From the NCBI GenBank assembly GCA_030040815.1, contig JASHSZ010000367.1, positions 1 to 10,016 of the forward strand: a stretch of DNA of 10,016 nt, written 5' to 3'. The notes under the pieces were generated by a model, which did not search any database, was not told where the DNA came from, and worked only from the letters and a program-made list of their open reading frames with translations. The DNA comes from Streptosporangiaceae bacterium (GTDB lineage Bacteria; Actinomycetota; Actinomycetes; Streptosporangiales; Streptosporangiaceae). Shown here piece by piece: positions 1-6,139 of the stretch. Within the stretch, counting starts at the first letter, position 1. The number at the start of each line of letters is the position of its first letter. Both the position numbers and the translations under genes were made by a program.

Positions 1-881
1 GCGGCCGCGGCCTGGATCTGGGACGGCGTCGTGCCGCAGCACCCGCCGACCAGCGTCGCGCCGGCCTCGACGAGACGCCGCGCGTACCGGGCGAAGTAGG
101 CGTCGTCCGCGCTGTACTCGAATCGGCGCCCGTCGACCCGGCGGGGCAGGCCGGCGTTGGGCTGCGCGCTGACCGGCAGGTGGGTGTGCGGCACCAGTGC
201 CTCGATGACCGATAGCACGCCCTGCGGGCCGAGGGTGCAGTTGGTGCCCAGCGCCGCGATCGGCAGCCCGTTCAGCACCTCGGCGACCTCGCGCGGGCTC
301 TCGCCGCCGAGCGTGCGGCCATCGGCAGCGAACGTCGCCTGGGCGATGATGGGTAGCGCGGAGATCTCGGCGACAACCGCCACGGCCTCGGCGAGCTCCT
401 CCAGGTACCCGAACGTCTCCAGGATGATGGCGTCGACACCGCTGCGATTGAGCACCTCGATCTGTTCGCGCAGCGCTTCGACCCGAACTGCCCGCTCCAC
501 CCGGCGGCGCAGGCTCGGGGTCACGGCCGGGCTCACCGAGCCGGCGATGAAGGCGGGCCGCCCGGCCGCATCGCGCGCTCGTCGGGCGAGCCGCACCCCA
601 GCCTGATTGATCTCCGCGACCAGGTCACCGAAGCCCTGGTCGGCCAGCCGCAGCCGACTAGCCCCGAACGTGTTGGTGAGGATGACGTCCGCGCCCGCGC
701 TGAGATAGCTCTCGTGGATGGTGCTCACCAGGCCGGGGTTCGACAGGTTGAGCTCAGTCAGCGCGCGATCCAGTGAGTTGCCCGCCGCGTGCAGCATGGT
801 GCCCATCGCGCCGTCGCAGATTAGGACGCGCTCGTGCAGCGCCGTGAGCAGGTCATGCGGCAGCTGGTCCGGAACGGTCAT
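1..881 (-). CDS. Homocysteine S-methyltransferase-domain protein (partial; C-terminus beyond left edge)
   Basis: This gene transfers a methyl group to homocysteine to make methionine in the cytoplasm. The first 293 codons are visible and open throughout, from an ATG at 881. The translation carries the hallmarks of the zinc-dependent homocysteine methyltransferase barrel: DGAMGT at residues 23-28, LTNTFGA at 68-74, ETF at 155-157, GTNC at 212-215 (Cys215) and GGCCGT at 279-284 (Cys281, Cys282). The three cysteines are the zinc and thiol-binding set of the family. The start overlaps the stop of the upstream regulator gene as ATGA, so the two are probably translationally coupled. The N-terminus resembles the YitJ-type bifunctional homocysteine methyltransferase/methylenetetrahydrofolate reductase (about 600 residues) more than cobalamin-dependent MetH. 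A stand-alone enzyme of about 300 residues (MmuM or BHMT-like) is equally possible because the window ends where the barrel ends. The methyl donor cannot be told from this part. Confidence 0.9.
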   Translation of the reverse strand, partial: MTVPDQLPHDLLTALHERVLICDGAMGTMLHAAGNSLDRALTELNLSNPGLVSTIHESYLSAGADVILTNTFGASRLRLADQGFGDLVAEINQAGVRLARRARDAAGRPAFIAGSVSPAVTPSLRRRVERAVRVEALREQIEVLNRSGVDAIILETFGYLEELAEAVAVVAEISALPIIAQATFAADGRTLGGESPREVAEVLNGLPIAALGTNCTLGPQGVLSVIEALVPHTHLPVSAQPNAGLPRRVDGRRFEYSADDAYFARYARRLVEAGATLVGGCCGTTPSQIQAAA

Positions 882-2401
882 CGTGGCATCCTCTCCGGTC
901 CGTGCAGCACGTCCATCCCACCCTCGGTGGCGGCGACGATCTCGATCGCCACCTGGGCCATCAGCCGGTCGCGGTAGGTGTCGAGGCGCAGGCCGGTGAT
1001 CTCCTGCACCCGCCTGATTCGGTAGGCGACGGTGTTGGGGTGCACGTGCAGGCTCTGCGCCGTCCGCTGCGGGCTGTTGTTCTCCCGGAAGTAGCAGGCG
1101 AGCGTGGCCAGCAGCTCGGCACCGCGCTGCGGGTCCTGCCGGTCCAGCTCGCCCAGTATCTCGGTCGCGAACGACCTTAGCTCGGCCAGGTCGGGCACCT
1201 GAAGCAGCAGCCGGTGGATGCCGAGATCCTCAAAGGCAACCGCCTGGCCTTGCCGTCCGAGCCGGACGACGGCGTCGATGGTCCGTCGAGCCTGTCCGTA
1301 AGAGCGGGCGATCTCCGCCGGGTCGCGGCACGATCCGCCGATGCCGATGGTGACCACGGCCTCAGGGAACAGATCCCGCATCCGCGCCAGGCAGGCCGTG
1401 CTCAGTCGGCTCGCCGCACTGCCCGGCGGCGCGGTGCTCACCCGGGGGGACAACCCCCCCGAGCCGCCCGCCGTGGTGCCTCGAAGGGACGACCCCCCGG
1501 AGCCGCGCGCCGTGGTGCCTCGAAGGGGTGACCCTGCGGGGCCGCCCGCCGTGATGCCTCGAAGGGACGATCCTGCGGAGCCGTCGGGGTCGGGCACCAC
1601 GATCACCACCTCGCTCTCGCGGATGGCGATGATCGCGCCGGGCATGCGCGACGCGAAGAAGTGGTCGATCGCGGTCGCAACCCGCTTCCAGAGCGCGGCG
1701 GCGCTGCCGGAGGCTCCGGCGGACCCGGTCGCCTCGATGGCGACCGCGAGGATGCGGTGCTCGCGGCTGGCATCATAGCCGAGGTGGCGGGCCCACCGGC
1801 CGACCTCCCCGTTGCCGTGGCTGGTCCCGAGCAGCAGCCCTTCGACCAGGTCGTCTCGTACCTGCCGGGCGGCCGCGGCGACAACTCGCTCGCGGCCGAG
1901 TATGACCCCGCAGATCGTCGCGGCGTGCTCGGTCAGCAGCAGGCTCATATCGCGGCTGTCGGCGCCCGCCTTACCGAAGGTGAGCAGGTAGGCCGGCACA
2001 TCGTCGCCCACCAGGATCGGCGCCACCACGACGCCCGCGGATCCGGCGGTGTCGGGCAACCGGAGCGACCGGCGCGTCTGTGCGGTGCTGTTGATCACGG
2101 TGCCGAGCCGCCTGGCGGCCACATAATCCCTGACGGTCGCGGCCACCTCGTCGTCGGGCAGGTCGGGCCCCGCTGCGGCCAGTACCTCGAGGCCGCGGCT
2201 GACGACCGCGACGGTCGCGGCGGTGCGACTGGCGAGCAACTGCAGGACGGTGGACACGTCCGCGTCCTGCAGGGTGAGACCAGTCAGGTGCTGGTAGACG
2301 GTCACCAGTTCGCGCAGCAGCGCGTTCTCGCGCTGGACGGCCCGCTCGTCCAGTACCACCGAAGCCTGGCGGGCCACGTGTGAGGCGTCTACCTGAGACA
2401 T
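878..2401 (-). CDS. PucR/CdaR-family transcriptional regulator with an internal repeat insertion
   Basis: A 507-residue cytoplasmic DNA-binding regulator. Residues about 43-175 look like a GAF-type sensory region, and about 182-380 match the CdaR GGDEF-like domain. Residues about 425-490 form the PucR C-terminal helix-turn-helix, with AQSLHVHPNTVAYRIRRVQE at 448-467 followed by TGLRLDTYRDRL. Members usually sense a small catabolic substrate and control adjacent genes. The gene lies 199 bp downstream of the livF-like gene, so it may have its own promoter, and its TGA overlaps the ATG of the methyltransferase gene (ATGA). The ATG at 2401 follows a weak purine stretch (AGGG). Oddly, four 13-residue Gly/Ser/Thr/Arg-rich repeats (about residues 272-323) lie inside the GGDEF-like domain, between the strand VVIVVPDPD and the segment LFPEAVVTIGIGG. 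They lengthen what should be a short loop. Family assignment is firm; the effector is unknown, and regulation of the transporter is inference from position. Confidence 0.9.
   Translation of the reverse strand: MSQVDASHVARQASVVLDERAVQRENALLRELVTVYQHLTGLTLQDADVSTVLQLLASRTAATVAVVSRGLEVLAAAGPDLPDDEVAATVRDYVAARRLGTVINSTAQTRRSLRLPDTAGSAGVVVAPILVGDDVPAYLLTFGKAGADSRDMSLLLTEHAATICGVILGRERVVAAAARQVRDDLVEGLLLGTSHGNGEVGRWARHLGYDASREHRILAVAIEATGSAGASGSAAALWKRVATAIDHFFASRMPGAIIAIRESEVVIVVPDPDGSAGSSLRGITAGGPAGSPLRGTTARGSGGSSLRGTTAGGSGGLSPRVSTAPPGSAASRLSTACLARMRDLFPEAVVTIGIGGSCRDPAEIARSYGQARRTIDAVVRLGRQGQAVAFEDLGIHRLLLQVPDLAELRSFATEILGELDRQDPQRGAELLATLACYFRENNSPQRTAQSLHVHPNTVAYRIRRVQEITGLRLDTYRDRLMAQVAIEIVAATEGGMDVLHGPERMPR
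1434..1589. repeat. Four-copy 39-bp in-frame tandem repeat inside the pucR-like gene
   Basis: Four direct copies of a 39-bp unit start at 1434, 1473, 1512 and 1551. On the plus strand copies 2-4 share the core TGCCTCGAAGGG and the first three end in GAGCCGC or GGGCCGC followed by CCGCC-like sequence. Copy 1 has drifted in its first third, and copy 4 has lost the last few bases of the unit. Thirty-nine is divisible by three, so the array adds four 13-residue units to the regulator (core SSLRGTTAGG) without breaking the frame. Copy 1 also contains a G6-ACAA-C6 inverted repeat at 1444-1459. The pattern fits a minisatellite that can gain or lose whole units; whether it varies between strains is unknown. 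Confidence 0.9.
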
Positions 2402-2456
2402 AACCCTAGACCGCCACCGCCGAACTGCCGCTGTGTCTGCCGACTGGCCCTCGACC

Positions 2457-2470
2457 TGTGTCAGGACACA
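2457..2470. promoter_or_regulatory. TGTG-N6-CACA palindrome upstream of the regulator gene
   Basis: TGTGTCAGGACACA is a perfect inverted repeat with 6-bp arms and a 2-bp centre, about 56 bp upstream of the regulator's start codon. It looks like a dimeric-repressor or activator operator. A second site of the same TGTG-N6-CACA form lies exactly 110 bp away at 2567-2580. Binding by the PucR-like protein itself would be a reasonable guess but is not shown by the sequence. Confidence 0.4.
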
Positions 2471-2551
2471 AAATGTGCGCGCCTGTGCGTGCTCCTGGAC
2501 GGCACATTACCGCAGAAGTCCTGTCAGCATGGCAGTCCTTGCCGTCAGGTG

Positions 2552-2564
2552 GCAGGATTCCTGC
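2552..2564. promoter_or_regulatory. Interrupted palindrome GCAGGATTCCTGC
   Basis: A 13-bp inverted repeat (6-bp arms, one central base) lies in the gap between the livF-like and regulator genes, two bases from the TGTG-N6-CACA site at 2567-2580. The one-base centre makes it a poor RNA hairpin and a better candidate protein-binding site. No run of T follows it on the minus strand, so it is not a classic terminator for the transporter operon. Chance occurrence cannot be excluded. Confidence 0.25.
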
Positions 2565-2566
2565 GT

Positions 2567-2580
2567 TGTGCGACAGCACA
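2567..2580. promoter_or_regulatory. Second TGTG-N6-CACA palindrome, just downstream of the livF-like stop
   Basis: TGTGCGACAGCACA has 5-bp arms (TGTGC/GCACA) around a 4-base centre and starts 110 bp from the first site of the same form. On the minus strand it lies about 20 bases after the livF-like stop codon. It could be an operator half of a looped pair, or a short hairpin in the transcript end. No T-tract follows it, which argues against a standard intrinsic terminator. Confidence 0.35.
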
Positions 2581-2600
2581 GGAGACCTAGCTTGTGACGA

Positions 2601-3359
2601 TCACTCGGCCGCAGGCGACTCTTTGCTGCCCCGCAGCAGGTAGGCCGATCGCAGCAGCTCGGGCTCGTCACGCAGCTCGCTCGCAGCGCCGGAGAACCGG
2701 ATCCGGCCGCCCTCGAGAATGTAGGCCCTGGTTGCAAGCTTCAGCGCGACGGCGGCGAACTGCTCGATCAGCAGCACGCCGATGCCTTGGGCCGCGACCT
2801 CCTGGATGGTCGGCACCAGCCGGTTGATGACCACTGGGGCCAGGCCCAGGGAGAGCTCGTCGATGAGCAGGTACCGCGGCGAGGAGATCAGCGCCTGCGC
2901 TAGCACGAGCATCTGCTGCTCGCCGCCCGACAGCGAGCGGGCCGGCGCGGACAGCCGACGGGACAGCTCGGGAAACAGCTCGAGTACCCGGTCACGGCCG
3001 CCTTTAGCCGCCTCACTCGACAGCGAATACGCCGCGACCTTGATGTTGTCTTCGACCGTGAGGTCGGGCAGCAGCCTGCGGCCTTCGGGCACGATCGCCA
3101 CGCCAGCCCGCCGGATCGGCTCGGGGCGCTGGCGAGCTAGGTCGCGGCCGTTCAGCCGCACCGAGCCGGCCAGCGGGCGCAGCACGCCGCCGACGGCCAG
3201 CACCAGTGTCGACTTGCCGGCCCCGTTGGGGCCGAGCAGCGCGGTCACGTCAGCGGCGGGGATGTCGAGCGACACGTCCCTGACCACGGCCCGGTTGCCG
3301 CGCTCCACCGTGAGGCCGCGCAGTTCCAGCGCCCCGTTCCCGGCTACCGGCTCGCTCAC
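2601..3359 (-). CDS. livF: HAAT-family ABC transporter ATP-binding protein, LivF-like
   Basis: One of two ATPases that power the importer from the cytoplasmic face. The protein has 252 residues, usual for LivF. Visible motifs are Walker A GPNGAGKST (43-51), signature LSGGE (143-147), Walker B YLLIDE (163-168) and the LivF-type C-terminus LKLATRAYILEGGRI. Gln200 sits in IEQ where most ABC ATPases have the switch histidine, which is normal for LivF. The start chosen is the GTG at 3359, whose bases overlap the stop of the livG-like gene as GTGA. A longer reading from 3476 would add about 39 residues that merely shadow the upstream gene. It is the last transporter gene; the regulator gene follows after 199 bp. 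The substrate is not determined by this subunit. Confidence 0.93.
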   Translation of the reverse strand: MSEPVAGNGALELRGLTVERGNRAVVRDVSLDIPAADVTALLGPNGAGKSTLVLAVGGVLRPLAGSVRLNGRDLARQRPEPIRRAGVAIVPEGRRLLPDLTVEDNIKVAAYSLSSEAAKGGRDRVLELFPELSRRLSAPARSLSGGEQQMLVLAQALISSPRYLLIDELSLGLAPVVINRLVPTIQEVAAQGIGVLLIEQFAAVALKLATRAYILEGGRIRFSGAASELRDEPELLRSAYLLRGSKESPAAE

Positions 3360-4072
3360 GCAACCTCCGCCGTACCCAGGTACGCCCGCATGACGCGCTC
3401 GTCCCGCAGCACCTGCGCGGTCGGACCGGACGCGATGAGCTCGCCGAAGTCCAGCACGGCCGTCGTCTCGCAGCACGCGGACACCAGGCTCATGTCGTGA
3501 TCGACCAGGATCGTCAGCGCGCCGGTGCGCGCCGGGATCTGCCGGATCACGTCCGCCAGCCCGCTGGTCTCGGCGTCCGGCAGGCCTGCGGCCGGCTCGT
3601 CGAGGAGCACGAGCTTCGGGCGGCCGACGACGGCCCTCGCGACCTCGACCAGCCGCCGCTGACCGGCACCGAGCGTGCCGACGTTCGCCGCGGGGTCGGT
3701 GTCCAACCCCACAAACGAGATCGCATCGAGCACGTCGGCACGCCGGGACCGGCCGGACGAGCCCGCGTGTTCGTGCACGAGCGCGACGTTGTCATAAACC
3801 GACAGGTCCTCGATCGCCTGCTCGGTTTGGAATGTGCGGCGCAGCCCCCAGCGGGCTCGCCGATAGTGGACGATCGATAGCAGGTCGTCGCCAAACGCCC
3901 GGATCGACCCGCTGGCTGGCCGGACGAATCCGCTGAGCACGTTGAAGAAAGTGGTCTTGCCGGCTCCGTTGGGCCCGATCAGCCCGCAGGTGCCGGACTC
4001 GAACGTGACACCCATCTGATTCAGCGACGTGACGCCGCCGAACCTGACGGTTAGGTTGTCGACCTCGATCAT
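3356..4072 (-). CDS. livG: HAAT-family ABC transporter ATP-binding protein, LivG-like
   Basis: Second ATPase subunit of the importer, 238 residues, a little shorter than the usual about 250. It shows Walker A GPNGAGKTT (33-41), the LivG-type Q-loop segment GLRRTFQ (76-82), signature LGAGQRR (134-140), Walker B LVLLDE (154-159) and switch histidine His192 in VDHDM. The signature lacks the canonical serine and second-position glycine of LSGGQ; relaxed versions are common in LivG. The ATG at 4072 overlaps the TGA of the livM-like permease gene (ATGA), and its own TGA overlaps the GTG of the livF-like gene. The two ATPases are therefore probably made in step with the permeases and assemble as a heterodimer beneath them. 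Confidence 0.93.
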   Translation of the reverse strand: MIEVDNLTVRFGGVTSLNQMGVTFESGTCGLIGPNGAGKTTFFNVLSGFVRPASGSIRAFGDDLLSIVHYRRARWGLRRTFQTEQAIEDLSVYDNVALVHEHAGSSGRSRRADVLDAISFVGLDTDPAANVGTLGAGQRRLVEVARAVVGRPKLVLLDEPAAGLPDAETSGLADVIRQIPARTGALTILVDHDMSLVSACCETTAVLDFGELIASGPTAQVLRDERVMRAYLGTAEVA

Positions 4073-5202
4073 GGCGCCTCACCCTCGCTGGCCGACGCGG
4101 TGGCGGGCGCGGATGCTGGCGCGGGCGGTACATCGGGGACGTGCCTAGCGCGGCGGACCTGCCGCATGAGCAGGCCGCCAAGCCGGGCCATGTCCTTGGG
4201 GAATTGCTCGGCGATGCCGCGCGGCGCGGTGGTGAGCGTAAATATGACGCCGATGCCGAAGATGATCGTGAGCCAGTCGTTGGACACGCCCCAGTTGTTC
4301 AGCAGGGCGGGCAGCAGCTGCATGAGCAGCGCGGCGACGATGGCGCCCCACAGGCTGTACGCGCCGCCCATCAGCACGACCGCGAGGATGGTGATCGAGG
4401 TGTAGGCGGGAAAGTCGTCCGAGTACAGGTAGTGCACCGCGCCTGCCAGTACCCCGCCCGCCACGCCGGTGACGAACGAGGCCAGCGCGACCGCCCAGAG
4501 CTTGTACAGCGTTGTGTTGATGCCGGCGGCAAGCGCGGCTGGCTCGCTCTGCCTGATAGCCGCCCACGCGCGGCCCGGACGGGTCCGGATGTGGATCGCG
4601 ACGAGGGCGAACATCACCGCGGCGACAATCACCGCGTACCGGAAGTAGGCCGGGTCGGACGTCGCGATGCTCGGCCGGCGAATAGGCGGGATGTGAATCT
4701 GGTTGCCGTTGTAGCCGCTGAAGCCGTGCCCGCCGTTGGGGAAGTTCAGCGTCAGGAGCACGACGTAGACCGCGCTCGCGAGCATGAGCGTGATCAGCGC
4801 GAGGTACAGGCCGCGCAGCCGCAGGGCCGGCAGCAGCAGCACGGTGCCGAGTACCATCGTGACCAGGCCGGCCTCGACCAGCACCAGCGGGAACGGCTGG
4901 CTGGTGCCGAACAGCAGCCGGGCGGCGGACCAGGCGCCCACCGAGAGCACGGCGATCTGGCCGAGCGACATCAGGCCGACGCGGCCGACCAGCACCCCGA
5001 GGCCGAGCGCGACCATCGCGTAGACCGCGACCTCGGTCATGTAGTCGACGTAGTACAGGCTCAGCAGCTGCGGCAGCGCCAGCAGCGTGAACAGCAGCAG
5101 GACCACGATCACGACAGCCCGGATTAGCGTCGGAGGGCTGGGCCGCCGCAGCAGCGACCCTGGCTGCCGCGCGCTGGCGGTGCGGCCCGCCACGTCGAGC
5201 AC
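4069..5202 (-). CDS. livM: HAAT-family ABC transporter permease, LivM-like
   Basis: Membrane subunit of the importer, 377 residues from the chosen start. About nine or ten hydrophobic segments run from residue 28 to about 326. The first conserved block is VGLMSLGQIAVLSVGAW (75-91). The second is the cytoplasmic coupling loop RTRPGRAWAAIRQSEPAALA (206-225) with GINTTLYKLWAVALASF (227-243), diagnostic of LivM. The start is the GTG at 5202, which shares one base with the TAG of the livH-like gene (TAGTG) and has a strong GAGGAGGT ribosome site just upstream. A GTG at 5193 is the alternative. An open reading continues to 5937, but that part is a shadow of livH. The C-terminal tail (about 350-377) is Arg-rich then Ala/Pro/Ser-rich and probably an unstructured cytoplasmic end. 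Confidence 0.93.
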   Translation of the reverse strand: MLDVAGRTASARQPGSLLRRPSPPTLIRAVVIVVLLLFTLLALPQLLSLYYVDYMTEVAVYAMVALGLGVLVGRVGLMSLGQIAVLSVGAWSAARLLFGTSQPFPLVLVEAGLVTMVLGTVLLLPALRLRGLYLALITLMLASAVYVVLLTLNFPNGGHGFSGYNGNQIHIPPIRRPSIATSDPAYFRYAVIVAAVMFALVAIHIRTRPGRAWAAIRQSEPAALAAGINTTLYKLWAVALASFVTGVAGGVLAGAVHYLYSDDFPAYTSITILAVVLMGGAYSLWGAIVAALLMQLLPALLNNWGVSNDWLTIIFGIGVIFTLTTAPRGIAEQFPKDMARLGGLLMRQVRRARHVPDVPPAPASAPATASASEGEAP

Positions 5203-6095
5203 TAGACCTCCTCGCGGGACAGCGCGATGACGTGGCGCCGGGACAGCGCCAGCAGCGCGAGCGCGGCCAGCACAAACGGGGCCATGGTGTTGTAGTTGCT
5301 CAGCGACGGGATCGGGACGAGCAGGTTCTGCACGAGCCCGACCAGCAGCGCGGCCAGGAACGTGAGGATGACCGAGCGCAGCCGGGCCATCAGCGCGGCC
5401 GCCAGCGACGAGATCACCAGGAAGGTCAGTGTGGTCGCGTCCAGCGCGACCATGTCGGCGAGCAGCAGCCCGGCGATGCCGGCCAGCACGCCGCAGCCGA
5501 GCCAGGCGGCCGCCTCGACGCGGCGCACCGGCACCCCGAGCGTGGCGGTGATCTCTCGGTCGTTGGCCATAGCCCGCATGGCCGTGCCGAGCTTGGTGGA
5601 GCGCAAGAACGCCGCGGTCGCCAGCGTGATCACGACGCCGATCAGCAGCCCGATCAGCTGCGTGTAGGTGATCTGGACCCCGGCGATGGAAAACTTGCTG
5701 GAGTCGGTCGGCAGCGTGAGCGAGCGAACCTCGCCGCCGCTGGTCGTCCACAGCAGGTCCATCGCTCCGAAGAGGATGAGCAGCAGCCCGAGGGTCGCGG
5801 TCGCTTTCACGAGCGGGCTGCGCCGGGCTAGCAGCGGGCCGAAGACCATGCCGTAAGCCAGCGTCAGCCCGCCGCTGAACGCCAGGCAGACCAGCCAGGC
5901 GAGCCAATCCGGCACGCTGACGCTGATGAGCGACCACGTGATGAGGGCGCCCATCGCGCCGACCGCGCCGAATGCCAGGTACACCACGCCGGTGGCCTGG
6001 TAGAGGACGACCAGTCCCACCCCCGAGAGGGCATACACCCCCCCGAGGGCGAGACCAGTCACGATGAACGGCTGGAACTCCTGCCAGCTCGGCAT
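5202..6095 (-). CDS. livH: HAAT-family ABC transporter permease, LivH-like
   Basis: Partner permease of the LivM-like subunit, 297 residues, a typical LivH length. About eight hydrophobic segments are visible, beginning at residues 10-32 with the LivH N-terminal pattern GLALGGVYALSGVGLVVLY. The coupling region LGTAMRAMANDREITATLGV (169-188), followed by RRVEAAAWLGCGVLAGIAGLL, matches the conserved LivH loop that contacts the ATPase. The ATG at 6095 is preceded by GAGGT about nine bases upstream. It lies 44 bp after the binding-protein gene, with no evident terminator between, so the two are probably co-transcribed. The gene ends in TAG, which overlaps the GTG of the livM-like gene. Confidence 0.93.
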   Translation of the reverse strand: MPSWQEFQPFIVTGLALGGVYALSGVGLVVLYQATGVVYLAFGAVGAMGALITWSLISVSVPDWLAWLVCLAFSGGLTLAYGMVFGPLLARRSPLVKATATLGLLLILFGAMDLLWTTSGGEVRSLTLPTDSSKFSIAGVQITYTQLIGLLIGVVITLATAAFLRSTKLGTAMRAMANDREITATLGVPVRRVEAAAWLGCGVLAGIAGLLLADMVALDATTLTFLVISSLAAALMARLRSVILTFLAALLVGLVQNLLVPIPSLSNYNTMAPFVLAALALLALSRRHVIALSREEV

Positions 6096-6139
6096 CGCGT
6101 GGTTACCTCGAGAACTCTGATCGCATCACCGATTCCGGC

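Noticed and set aside
1434..1589. CRISPR array
   Set aside because: The 39-bp units are contiguous with no unique spacers between them, and they lie in frame inside a protein-coding gene with no cas genes nearby.
1661..2383. A 240-codon plus-strand open frame opposite the regulator gene
   Set aside because: No recognisable motif, and fully covered by a well-supported PucR-family protein on the minus strand.
2520..2600. Intrinsic terminator after the livF-like gene
   Set aside because: Short inverted repeats are present, but no GC-rich stem of useful length is followed by a T-run on the minus strand. Read-through into the regulator gene remains possible.
3360..3476. Possible 39-residue N-terminal extension of the livF-like ATPase
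   Set aside because: It overlaps conserved C-terminal coding sequence of the livG-like gene. The GTG at 3359 in a GTGA overlap fits the family's length.
3656..3673. Non-canonical ABC signature LGAGQ in the livG-like ATPase as a sign of inactivity
   Set aside because: LivG proteins commonly carry relaxed signatures. Walker A, Walker B, the Q-loop and the switch histidine are all intact, so loss of function is not indicated.
4141..5127. A 328-codon plus-strand open frame and a 376-codon minus-strand alternative frame over the livM-like gene
   Set aside because: Both overlap an unmistakable permease and have low-complexity Arg/Gln/Ala-rich translations typical of GC-driven shadow frames.
5203..5937. 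Possible N-terminal extension of the livM-like protein by about 245 residues
   Set aside because: The extension is an out-of-frame reading of the livH-like gene. Permease-like sequence and a strong ribosome site begin only at the GTG at 5202.
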